Shown in pieces: positions 57,075 through 64,000 of a stretch of 64,000 nt of DNA. Under the pieces are notes generated by a model. That model had not been told where the DNA came from, did not search any database, and saw nothing but the letters and a program-made list of their open reading frames with translations. The translations under genes and the position numbers were made by a program. Origin of the DNA: Erythrobacter sanguineus (GTDB taxonomy: Bacteria; Pseudomonadota; Alphaproteobacteria; Sphingomonadales; Sphingomonadaceae); NCBI RefSeq assembly GCF_900143235.1, contig NZ_FRDF01000015.1, positions 1 through 64,000 on the forward strand. The letters run 5' to 3'. Position 1 is the first letter of the stretch, and the number at the start of each line of letters is the position of its first letter.

Positions 57075-58348
57075 CGTTTCTTCGCCGCAAACCCGATATT
57101 CAGTTGTTTCAGTGACCGCAGCAGAAAATGCGGGTGGTAGCTGAAATCGTTCTGCCCTTGCGCAAACCACATATCGTCAAACCGGTCGACCACTGCCTGA
57201 AACCCCCATGTCAGCTCGCGCCGGGCGAGCGGCGCACCAAGGCAGTGATGCGTGCCTGACCCGAAGGCCATGTGCGCGCCGGGCTTGGGCCGGTCGAGAT
57301 CGAGTTTCTCCGGGCATTCAAAAAACCGTTCATCCCGGTTGGCCGCGCCATAACGGACATTGATCACCGATCCGGCAGGGATTGCCACCCCGTCCAGTTC
57401 CACGTCGGCATGGGTGAAGCGCATCAGGCTCTGCACCGGGCTTTCCAGCCGCAGCACTTCTTCAACGAAGGTGCGCATATATTTGTCGGGATCAGCTTTC
57501 AGCTTGTGCCACACGTCCTTGTTCTCGATCAGCAGCTTCATCCCTGCCGCGAGCGCGTTGGTGGTGGTTTCCGAACCGCCGACAAAGGTATCGGCCATCA
57601 TCTCGGCGTGGAGTTCATTGTCGTTCAATGGCCGCCCCCAGCCTTCGATCACGGTGTTGACCAGCACGCTGATGAGTGAACCATCGGGGTGCTGGCGCAG
57701 GCGATCGAAGATCGGCTGGAAATAATGCTGCGCCTCGATCTCGCGGTCGACCATTTCCAGATGCTGATCCTCTGGCAGCATCATCGAAATGCGGTGGAAG
57801 AAGGCATCGGTCCAGCCCTTGATCCGCCACATGTCCTCACGCTGTGCGCCCATCTGTTCGCCAATGATGAACAGCGGCAACGGTACGCAGAACTGGCGCA
57901 CCCAGTCGCATTTTCCGTCATCCACGAACGCGTCGATCAATTCATAGGCAAGCGTTTCCACACGCGGATCAATGGCCTTGATGCGGCTGGGCTTGAATGC
58001 CTCGTTGAACATGCTGCGCATCTGCTTGTGGTTCGGGTCATCACGCCCGGCCAGCGTCGGCGCCGGGAGCCAGCCCTTTTCGCGAAAGCGTTCGGCCACT
58101 TTGCGCCCGCGCTCCATGTCGGTGGGGCTGGCGCGCAGCAATTCGTTGGCGGCGGTGGAGGGGAACCGGGCGGGGTCCATCAGCACTTCGCGCACGTGGT
58201 CGTAACGGCTGATGACGTAAATCTGGGTGCCGGGGATGTTGTAGACCGGGGCCTCGTCGCGCAGGGTTTTATACGCGTCGTAAGGGCATTGTTGCAGCGC
58301 GGGATCGAACAGGTTGATCTGGGGGGTGCCGGAGGGATTTGGCATCAT
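57071..58348 (-). CDS. Cytochrome P450 (second)
   Basis: A 425-residue P450. I-helix FVGGSETTTNALA, K-helix EEVLRLE, and heme loop MAFGSGTHHCLGAPLAR with Cys369. It differs clearly from the other two P450s here. Start ATG 58348 overlaps the stop of the upstream CMD-family gene (ATGA), so the two are coupled. Likely a monooxygenase for a hydrophobic substrate; redox partners not in the window. Confidence 0.93.
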   Translation of the reverse strand: MMPNPSGTPQINLFDPALQQCPYDAYKTLRDEAPVYNIPGTQIYVISRYDHVREVLMDPARFPSTAANELLRASPTDMERGRKVAERFREKGWLPAPTLAGRDDPNHKQMRSMFNEAFKPSRIKAIDPRVETLAYELIDAFVDDGKCDWVRQFCVPLPLFIIGEQMGAQREDMWRIKGWTDAFFHRISMMLPEDQHLEMVDREIEAQHYFQPIFDRLRQHPDGSLISVLVNTVIEGWGRPLNDNELHAEMMADTFVGGSETTTNALAAGMKLLIENKDVWHKLKADPDKYMRTFVEEVLRLESPVQSLMRFTHADVELDGVAIPAGSVINVRYGAANRDERFFECPEKLDLDRPKPGAHMAFGSGTHHCLGAPLARRELTWGFQAVVDRFDDMWFAQGQNDFSYHPHFLLRSLKQLNIGFAAKKR

Positions 58349-58944
58349 CGCACCTGAATCTTGTCAGCGCCCCAGGGCGCAATCGCCTCGGCCTGCCGGA
58401 ACGCCTCGGGCAATTCCTCGACCATGTGCCACGTTGCGGCCAGCCGCCCGAACCCGACAAAGAACGCGACCGTCATACCCAGTTCGACAATCTGCGCTTC
58501 GCTGAAATGTGCACGCAGATCGGCGTAGATCGCGTCATCAATCGCAAGGTGATCGGTCGCCATCAGCTCGCCGTACTTGATCGCGACCTTCTCGGCGGCT
58601 GAAAGGTTCTCGGCCTCCTGCGGACGTTCGAGCGAACACACCAGCCCCTCGGTCACCCCGTCCGCCACGGCATCGGAATAACGGATCGCCATGCACGAAC
58701 GGCACTGGTTGAAGAAGGCGATGCGCAGCCGCACCAGTTCCACCAGCCGATCGGGCAGGCTGCGGTTCTGCTTCAACGCCCCGCCAAACGCCATCAGCCC
58801 CAGCGCCTGTTCCGGACAATGCGCGAAATAGCGGGTCAGACCCTGTTCGAGATCGGTCAGGCTGTCCGGCTGGATCGCCTTGACCAGCCGTTCATCCCAT
58901 TGTTCCGGAGGCAATTTGGCAATGCGGCTTTTTGGGCGGCTCAC
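58345..58944 (-). CDS. Carboxymuconolactone-decarboxylase-family (AhpD-like) protein
   Basis: A 199-residue alpha-helical protein. LVRLRIAFFNQCRSCMAIRY carries the CxxC with the following Asp region (YSDAVADG), the AhpD-type redox or lactone-processing site. A second helix set ends MTVAFFVGFGRLAATW. GTG 58944 is the start, with GGGGAGAGAAAC upstream; longer in-frame versions run into the promoter region of the divergent P450. It overlaps the following P450 by four bases. Confidence 0.88.
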   Translation of the reverse strand: MSRPKSRIAKLPPEQWDERLVKAIQPDSLTDLEQGLTRYFAHCPEQALGLMAFGGALKQNRSLPDRLVELVRLRIAFFNQCRSCMAIRYSDAVADGVTEGLVCSLERPQEAENLSAAEKVAIKYGELMATDHLAIDDAIYADLRAHFSEAQIVELGMTVAFFVGFGRLAATWHMVEELPEAFRQAEAIAPWGADKIQVR

Positions 58945-59057
58945 GTTTCTCTCCCCATTTCGGCACTGGCAAATTAGCCCGTTTCCGTAGGGGAGAGGCT
59001 GGGGGACAACCGGTGCCACAGCAATTGGCGGATTCGCTAAGCCAGGGAGAGGCGGTT

Positions 59058-60359
59058 TTGCAGGGGCACGCACCGCGTTCGCTCGAAGATGTCGATCTGT
59101 TCGCCCCCGGCGCGCAGGAGCACTGGTACGAAGCTTACGCCATCCTCCACGAACAGGCCCCGGTGCTGCGCCTTCCCGGCGAGGGTCTGACGCCCGGCAG
59201 CGATGCCTTCGTCCTCACCAGATATGCCGATATCAAGCGGGTGGTGCGCGATTGGGATCGCTTCCCGCCGACGCTGTCGCTGCTGGTGGAGCAGATTCAG
59301 GCTTCTGGCGAAATGCCGACCCATATTCCTGATCTCGACGCGATGATCGCCTCGATTGTCACCCTGCGGCCCGACCCTGATCTGTGGCGCGCGCACCGCA
59401 AGGAGCTGACCGATCCGTGGGTGGGGCCGGGCTGCACCCGCCATGCGGGCATGATCGGGCGGCATGTCGATGATCTGATCGCCGGGATGCTGGCCAAGGT
59501 GAAGCGGGGGGAGCCGGTGGATTTCGTCGCCGATTTCGCCCGCCCCTTGCCGCAGCGCACGATGGCCGATGTGCTAGGCTTCCCGCTCGAAGACATCCCC
59601 CGGCTGGAACAATGGGGCAATGCGCAGGTCATGTCCTATGTCCACGGGACGACCCACAAGAACATCCTTACGCCGGAACAGACGGCGGAGAAGTTCCGGC
59701 TGCTGGCGGGGATGAAGGAATACGTCGCCGAGCAGACGCGGGCGAAGCGCGCGGCCCCCAAGGATGACATGGTCAGCTTCCTCACGCAGGTTGAATATCA
59801 GGCCTTGGGCCGCAAGCTGACCGATGATGAAATCAACGGCGTGGTCTATGCGATGGTTATCGGCGGGTTGGAAACGACCCAATATGCCATCGCCGAACAG
59901 GCGCAGCTGTTGTGCGAACGCCCTGGCATGTTCCACGAGCTTCGCGGCGACCGCGCCGCGATCCGCACTTTCATCGAGGAAGGGATGCGGCTGCGTTCGC
60001 CCACTCAAGGGCTTTCCACCCGCATCTGTGCGCAAGACGAAGTGTTTCAGGGCGTGAAGGTGCCAGCCGGTTCGATGCTCCACCTGCGCTGGGCGGCAGC
60101 CAATATCGACCCGCAAGAGTTCGACGACCCGCTCGACCTGAAACTCGGCCGCAAGGCCGCGACCCGCCACCTCGCCTTCAGCCAGGGGCCGCGTTCATGC
60201 CCGGGATCGAACCTGTCGCGGCTGGAACAGATGATCGCGTGGGAGCGCCTGTGCGATGCCTTTGACGACATGGCTTGCGCGCCGGGCAATGATTTCCGCC
60301 ATCAGGGCGGCATCATGCTCGGCATTCACCGCCTCCTGCTCAACCTCACCCCCGCCTGA
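59058..60359 (+). CDS. Cytochrome P450 (third)
   Basis: A 433-residue P450 with start TTG 59058, supported by AGGGAGAGG a few bases upstream; no ATG is found before the first helix. I-helix VIGGLETTQYAIA (Glu-Thr-Thr, with Leu in place of the usual residue), K-helix EGMRLR, and heme loop LAFSQGPRSCPGSNLSR with Cys381. The heme loop is atypical (Ser for Gly after Phe). First gene of a three-gene operon with an ABM-fold and a SnoaL-like protein. Substrate unknown. Confidence 0.9.
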   Translation: MQGHAPRSLEDVDLFAPGAQEHWYEAYAILHEQAPVLRLPGEGLTPGSDAFVLTRYADIKRVVRDWDRFPPTLSLLVEQIQASGEMPTHIPDLDAMIASIVTLRPDPDLWRAHRKELTDPWVGPGCTRHAGMIGRHVDDLIAGMLAKVKRGEPVDFVADFARPLPQRTMADVLGFPLEDIPRLEQWGNAQVMSYVHGTTHKNILTPEQTAEKFRLLAGMKEYVAEQTRAKRAAPKDDMVSFLTQVEYQALGRKLTDDEINGVVYAMVIGGLETTQYAIAEQAQLLCERPGMFHELRGDRAAIRTFIEEGMRLRSPTQGLSTRICAQDEVFQGVKVPAGSMLHLRWAAANIDPQEFDDPLDLKLGRKAATRHLAFSQGPRSCPGSNLSRLEQMIAWERLCDAFDDMACAPGNDFRHQGGIMLGIHRLLLNLTPA

Positions 60360-60374
60360 ACGAAGGACGCACCG

Positions 60375-60776
60375 ATGGCCACACTGCTCGCCCACATCCA
60401 GATCAAGCCCGGCAAGGAGGCCAAGTGGGAAGCGATCATGCGCGACATGGTCGCCGAAACCTTCGGCAGCGAAGACGGCGTGGTCCGCTATGAATACTGG
60501 AAGGGACAGGAGCCGCTTTCCTATTACTGCCTGCTCAGCTTCAAGGACAAATGGGCGTTCTATCATCACCAGATGTCCGACCATCACGAAGGCCATGATT
60601 TCGCTGATGTGCTGGCGGGGATCAGGCTTGAATATATTGATCCGGTCGAAGGCGCGGGCGGAAGCCTGCCGCCGACGTCAGACCCGGCGCTGCCCGATGA
60701 TGCCAGCGAAGCGATGCGCACCGCGCAGGAACGTTTTCCGCTGGATATCGCTGCATGGTGGAGCGGGCGCGCATGA
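60375..60776 (+). CDS. ABM-fold protein
   Basis: A 133-residue protein whose first 90 residues fit the dimeric alpha-beta barrel: ATLLAHIQIKPGKEAKWEAI, DGVVRYEYWKGQEPL and YHHQMSDHHEGHDFADVL. The last 40 residues are an extension ending LDIAAWWSGRA. The His cluster HHQMSDHH is notable. It starts 15 bases after the P450 stop and overlaps the next gene by four bases (ATGA). Confidence 0.82.
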   Translation: MATLLAHIQIKPGKEAKWEAIMRDMVAETFGSEDGVVRYEYWKGQEPLSYYCLLSFKDKWAFYHHQMSDHHEGHDFADVLAGIRLEYIDPVEGAGGSLPPTSDPALPDDASEAMRTAQERFPLDIAAWWSGRA

Positions 60777-61291
60777 GTATGGACGCACAGCTTCAGGCGC
60801 TGCTCGACAAGCAGGAAATCGCCGATGTGCTGCAACGCTATTCGCGCACGCTCGATTGGCTGGATGACGAGGGCCAGGCTGGCTGTTTCTGGCCCGATGC
60901 ACCGATCGACTACGGGTTCTTCACCGGCAGCGCCGCGGATTTCCTGCCGGTGGTGATGGCAATCGAGCGCGCCAGCCAGCGGCGTTGGCATTTCCTGTCC
61001 GCTCCGGCGATTGCGTTCGATTCCGCCGATCATGCCAGCGTTGAATGCTACGGCTTTGCCACGGGCATCCGCCAGCAGGAGGATGGAAGCTGGTCAGGCG
61101 GGCTCTATGGTGGGCGCTATCTGGATGAATTCGAGAAAAGAGAGGGCGAATGGCGCATCGCCAGCCGCCGCTACATCATGGACTGGAAATTGCCGCTCGA
61201 CGATCAGCCCGGCAATGAACCCAACCCCGATTTTCCCCTGCCGGTGCTCCAGATCATCGCCAGCGGGCATCCGGATTACCGGCCCTTCTAG
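60773..61291 (+). CDS. SnoaL-like (NTF2-fold) protein
   Basis: A 172-residue protein: LLDKQEIADVLQRYSRTLDW, a hydrophobic pocket segment DYGFFTGSAADF, RRWHFLSAP and EGEWRIASRRYIMDWKLP. This is the SnoaL_4 arrangement of ring-hydroxylating beta-subunit-like and isomerase-like proteins. The ATG at 60773 overlaps the upstream stop; ATG 60779 is two codons later. Last gene of the third P450 operon, followed by a strong hairpin. Confidence 0.84.
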   Translation: MSMDAQLQALLDKQEIADVLQRYSRTLDWLDDEGQAGCFWPDAPIDYGFFTGSAADFLPVVMAIERASQRRWHFLSAPAIAFDSADHASVECYGFATGIRQQEDGSWSGGLYGGRYLDEFEKREGEWRIASRRYIMDWKLPLDDQPGNEPNPDFPLPVLQIIASGHPDYRPF

Positions 61292-61313
61292 CCCCTTCCC
61301 TTGAGGGAAGGGG
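61292..61313. terminator. Hairpin between convergent genes
   Basis: CCCCTTCCC and GGGAAGGGG form a perfect nine-base stem with a TTGA loop immediately after the SnoaL-like stop and 12 bases before the stop of the convergent gene. It may terminate both directions; no long T tract is present. The GAGGGAAGGGG form is also a common sphingomonad extragenic palindrome. Confidence 0.55.
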
Positions 61314-61324
61314 AGAAGCAGCGA

Positions 61325-61678
61325 TTATTCCTCCGCAGGGTCCATGTAATCGCGGTAATAGGTCATCTTCCCGCCTTCGACCTTGTAGATGCCGACCCCG
61401 CCACGAGGTGCGTGGCCTTCCATGTGCATCGTCCAGCGCGCCCATGCGGCATGGGTATCACCGCAGATTTCATCGACGGTAAAGTGCACTTTGCGGCTGT
61501 CCATTTCCTCGACCATTGTGGTCATGAAGCCAAGGATCGCCTCGCGCCCTTCGTACCGGCCCCAGATCGGGTCTTCGAGCAGCGCGTCCTCGGCGAACAG
61601 ATCGACCAGCCGGGTGTAGTCGCCATCATCCTGAATGCGCCAGAATTCCTCGATCACGCGCTGTGCTTCGCCTGTCAT
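61325..61678 (-). CDS. SnoaL-like (NTF2-fold) protein
   Basis: A 117-residue protein: AQRVIEEFWRIQDDGDYTRL, LFAEDALLEDPIWGRYEGRE, EEMDSRKVHFTVDEICGD and VEGGKMTYYRDYMDPAEE. This matches the SnoaL_2 polyketide-cyclase-like group. GGAGGCGAGACA precedes the ATG. It is divergent from the CMD-family gene pair. Confidence 0.84.
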   Translation of the reverse strand: MTGEAQRVIEEFWRIQDDGDYTRLVDLFAEDALLEDPIWGRYEGREAILGFMTTMVEEMDSRKVHFTVDEICGDTHAAWARWTMHMEGHAPRGGVGIYKVEGGKMTYYRDYMDPAEE

Positions 61679-61797
61679 TGTCTCGCCTCCCTGTGCTGCC
61701 GGCAATGTGCCATGACATCGCCCCAAGCCCCCCTGTGAAAAAGGCGAGGGCGGGCGCGCGGGCGGGCCTGTTATCCTGTCTCCCAAGGAGAAAGCCC

Positions 61798-62331
61798 ATG
61801 TCCACCATCCCCCGCGTATCCTCCGCCATTGCGGGCGAACCAGCGCATTTCGGATCAGTGCTGGCGCACCAACCGGAGATCGCGGAAAGCTTCTTTGCGC
61901 TTTACGGCCGGTTCTGGGGATCGGACGTGCTGCCCGCGCGGATCAAGGAGGTGGCGCGGATGCGCAACGCGCGCATCACCGAATGCGGGTTCTGCCGCAA
62001 TGTCCGCTTCGACAAGGCGGTGGCGCAAGGGCTGGGCGAGGACGTGGTGGACGACATCACCGATGGCTATGAAAGCTCAGGCCGGCTGACCGATACCGAG
62101 AAAGCCGTGCTCAAATTCACCGATGCGCTGATCCATGATCCCGAATTGCTGACGGGCGATGCGCGGGCCGCCCTGCAACGCCACCTCAGCCCGGCGCAGA
62201 TTGCGGAAGCTGGGCTGGGGGTGACGCTGTTCCTCGCGCTCGCCAAGGCGTTGATCACCATGGGGCTGGAGCCGGAAGTGATGGATCGCACCGTGTTGCC
62301 CACGCCCGCTGTGCTGGAGGCTGCGGAATGA
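61798..62331 (+). CDS. Carboxymuconolactone-decarboxylase-family protein
   Basis: A 177-residue protein with ARIKEVARMRNARITECGFC followed by RNVRFDKAVAQG: the CMD/AhpD motif with CxxC (CGFC). Later helices include TDTEKAVLKFTDALIHDPE and IAEAGLGVTLFLALAKALI. AAGGAGAAAG lies before ATG 61798. The next gene overlaps its stop by four bases. The role may be decarboxylation, peroxide reduction or an unknown redox step. Confidence 0.86.
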   Translation: MSTIPRVSSAIAGEPAHFGSVLAHQPEIAESFFALYGRFWGSDVLPARIKEVARMRNARITECGFCRNVRFDKAVAQGLGEDVVDDITDGYESSGRLTDTEKAVLKFTDALIHDPELLTGDARAALQRHLSPAQIAEAGLGVTLFLALAKALITMGLEPEVMDRTVLPTPAVLEAAE

Positions 62332-62699
62332 GCGGGCCGGTGCAGGCCGCATTGGCAGGCGATCCGGTGCTGGCGGCACACTATGCCGATTTCCGCGCCA
62401 AGGCTGAAGGGGCGCTCGACCCTGCATTGGCGGCGCTGGTGCGGCAGGCGGTGGCACAGGTGCACGGGATGGAGGCGGCGCCGATCGATGACAGCGCGCT
62501 CGACGAAGGCACCTGCGCCTGCCTCGCCTATGCGCGGCGGATGCCGTTTGAACACACCGCAATCAGCGATGCCGAGGCCGCCGCGCTGGTGACGCATCTG
62601 GGTGAGCCGGGGTTTGTCGCTTTCTCGGTCGTAACGGCGCTGGCCGATGCGGAATGCCGTGCTGCGCTGGTTGATCTGCCGGGGCTGGCGGGGGCTTAA
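62328..62699 (+). CDS. CMD-like helical protein without the CxxC
   Basis: A 123-residue helical protein: ALAALVRQAVAQVHGMEAAP, GTCACLAYARRMPFEHTAI and GFVAFSVVTALADAECRAAL. It resembles the second half of CMD-family proteins and lacks the CxxC peptide. ATGA overlap with the previous gene implies a stoichiometric partner. The stop overlaps that of the convergent VOC gene in TTAA. Function unknown. Confidence 0.72.
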   Translation: MSGPVQAALAGDPVLAAHYADFRAKAEGALDPALAALVRQAVAQVHGMEAAPIDDSALDEGTCACLAYARRMPFEHTAISDAEAAALVTHLGEPGFVAFSVVTALADAECRAALVDLPGLAGA

Positions 62700-63226
62700 C
62701 CCAGTTCGCGCAGCAGATCTGCGCCGTCCCACCCCTGCGCCGCTTGCGCCACAAATTCATAGAACCCGGTGAGTTGTGCGGTCGGCTCGTAGAGTTCGAG
62801 CATATGGCCAAGGCTCACCCGGGTATCGACAAAGGCAAAGGCGGTGCCTGTCTGCGTGACCGAAAGCTGGGCGAGCGGCGCGCCGTCCCGCTCGAACCGG
62901 GCAATCGCCGCCTCCAGATCATCGACGAACAGCGCCGCGTGATGCAGGCCCTCTTTGCCAGACCCGTGCGGGAACATGTCGTGGAGGGCCGATGGGTCGG
63001 GATTGTGCTGCACCACCAGCTCCACCATCACGCTGCCCCATTGGCCGTATGCGCTGGAGTGATCAAATGGCCGTTCCACCCCGCGATGCTGCGAGGACGC
63101 GAGGGCCACGTGCCGCAACACGACAAACGGCCCTGATCCGAACTGCCGGTGATGCGCCGCCGCTGCCGCTGCAAGATCATTGACCTTGTAGGCGAGCTGG
63201 CGAACCGCCAAACCGCCGGCCAGCAC
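62696..63226 (-). CDS. VOC-family protein (second)
   Basis: A 176-residue VOC protein: GLAVRQLAYKVNDLAAAAAA, SVMVELVVQHNPDPSALHDM, EGLHHAALFVDDLEAAIARF and GHMLELYEP. The His and Glu positions of two metal-binding modules are present. Its tail GWDGADLLRELG is close to that of the VOC protein at 8.2-8.7 kb. The start is GTG 63226, one base after the acyl-CoA synthetase stop, so both belong to one operon. Confidence 0.84.
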   Translation of the reverse strand: MLAGGLAVRQLAYKVNDLAAAAAAHHRQFGSGPFVVLRHVALASSQHRGVERPFDHSSAYGQWGSVMVELVVQHNPDPSALHDMFPHGSGKEGLHHAALFVDDLEAAIARFERDGAPLAQLSVTQTGTAFAFVDTRVSLGHMLELYEPTAQLTGFYEFVAQAAQGWDGADLLRELG

Positions 63227-63227
63227 G

Positions 63228-64000
63228 CTAATTCACCGCCCGGTCCCTGCCCGCCCAATAGGGCGCGCGCAATTCGCGCCGCAGGATCTTGCCGCTGGGA
63301 TTCCTCGGCAGGGCGGGGATGAAATCGACCGATTTGGGGCACTTGTAACCCGCGATATGCTGGCGGGCGTGGGCGATGAGATCCGCCTCGGTCAGTTCCT
63401 CGCCCGGTTGCACCACCACGCAGGCCTTCACCGCCTCGCCCCACTTGGCGTCGGGCACGCCGATCACCGCCACGTCCGCCACCTTGGGATGGGCATAGAG
63501 CGCGTTCTCGACCTCGGCCGGGTAGACATTCTCGCCCCCGGAGATGATCATGTCCTTCACCCGGTCGTGGATATAGAGGTAGCCGTCTTCATCCAGATAG
63601 CCCGCGTCCCCGGTGCGCAGCCAGCCTTCGGCATCAATGGTGGCGGCGGTGGCATCCGGGTTGTTCCAGTAGCCGCGCATGTTCTTGGATGACCGTGTGG
63701 CGATCTCGCCCACTGCGCCCGCAGGCACGGGGTTGCCCGCTTCGTCGATGATCTTGATCTCCACCCCCGCCAGCGGCTTGCCCACGCTGCGCATCCGGGG
63801 GCTGCCTTCGGGCACGTGATCTTCGGGGTCCAATGCGACGATGGTGCCGCTGGTCTCGGTCATCCCGTACATCTGCACAAAGCCGCAGCCCAGCACCCGC
63901 ATCGCCTCGCGCATCAGTTCGAGCGGAATCGGCGAGGCACCATAGGTGACATATTTGAGGCGGCTGAAATCGGTCTCGGACACGCGCGGGTGGTTGAGCA
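63228..64000 (-). CDS. Acyl-CoA synthetase, C-terminal part (partial)
   Basis: Runs off the right edge; the 257 or so visible residues are the C-terminal half of an AMP-forming acyl-CoA ligase. Motifs: YGMTETSGTI (adenine and acyl-site), EGWLRTGDAGYLDEDGYLYI, DRVKDMIISGGENVYPAEVE with the hinge, and the catalytic Lys in NPSGKILRREL. It differs in sequence from the synthetase at 9.8 kb. Followed by the VOC gene after one base. Confidence 0.92.
   Translation of the reverse strand, partial: LNHPRVSETDFSRLKYVTYGASPIPLELMREAMRVLGCGFVQMYGMTETSGTIVALDPEDHVPEGSPRMRSVGKPLAGVEIKIIDEAGNPVPAGAVGEIATRSSKNMRGYWNNPDATAATIDAEGWLRTGDAGYLDEDGYLYIHDRVKDMIISGGENVYPAEVENALYAHPKVADVAVIGVPDAKWGEAVKACVVVQPGEELTEADLIAHARQHIAGYKCPKSVDFIPALPRNPSGKILRRELRAPYWAGRDRAVN

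Overview
The window looks like chromosomal DNA of a high-GC alphaproteobacterium, most likely a sphingomonad close to Erythrobacter/Porphyrobacter/Altererythrobacter. This rests on the gene set and protein character: tonB-exbB-exbD-exbD, a MipZ-type division ATPase, homoserine dehydrogenase near class II fructose-bisphosphatase, many 'secreted, function unknown' proteins, and a remnant of light-dependent protochlorophyllide reductase, a gene known from aerobic anoxygenic phototrophs of this order. Two perfect parS sites (24.8 kb and 54.5 kb) suggest the segment lies in the origin-proximal centromere region. No phage, transposase or CRISPR array was seen.

Layout. (1) 0.1-11.5 kb is a catabolic block: an SDR, a two-subunit thiamine-diphosphate dehydrogenase with a free-standing lipoyl protein, a fatty-acid desaturase, a divergent Rieske oxygenase/SDR/TIM-barrel operon, a VOC protein, a LuxR-type regulator and an acyl-CoA synthetase. 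(2) 11.5-38.8 kb is mostly core genome: nadB, a TraB/GumN protein, a hydrolase, a flavin amine oxidase whose domains are in circularly permuted order, glpX, hom, the TonB system followed by a terminator, parS and a decayed third exbD, a ligase-associated Lhr helicase, a DUF2059 protein, a phosphohexomutase, a membrane J-domain protein, mipZ, panC, tRNA-Gly(TCC), two peptidases, the LPOR remnant and a membrane protein. (3) 38.8-64 kb is a second, larger catabolic block.

How block 3 works together: an eight-gene minus-strand operon (P450, small acyl-CoA dehydrogenase, DUF35 protein, Ltp2/SCP-x thiolase-like protein, SDR, ThuA, large acyl-CoA dehydrogenase, dienoyl-CoA-reductase-like SDR) has the parts of steroid or terpenoid side-chain degradation: terminal hydroxylation, heteromeric dehydrogenation, and a retro-aldol cleavage by an Ltp2-DUF35 pair. 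Around it lie a bis-MGD molybdoenzyme with mobA, two zinc-independent MDR reductases, a second ThuA protein, a limonene-epoxide-hydrolase-like protein, several SnoaL-like proteins, more SDRs, a ketosteroid-dehydrogenase-like flavoprotein, two more P450s, carboxymuconolactone-decarboxylase-family proteins, monooxygenase-fold small proteins and another acyl-CoA synthetase. The substrate is not determined by the sequence; a polycyclic or branched alicyclic compound is the best inference.

Intergenic DNA contains REP-like hairpins, a pair of diverged dispersed repeats, several short tandem duplications lying across stop codons, and one 18-bp-arm inverted repeat. All domain assignments were made by eye; no search was run.
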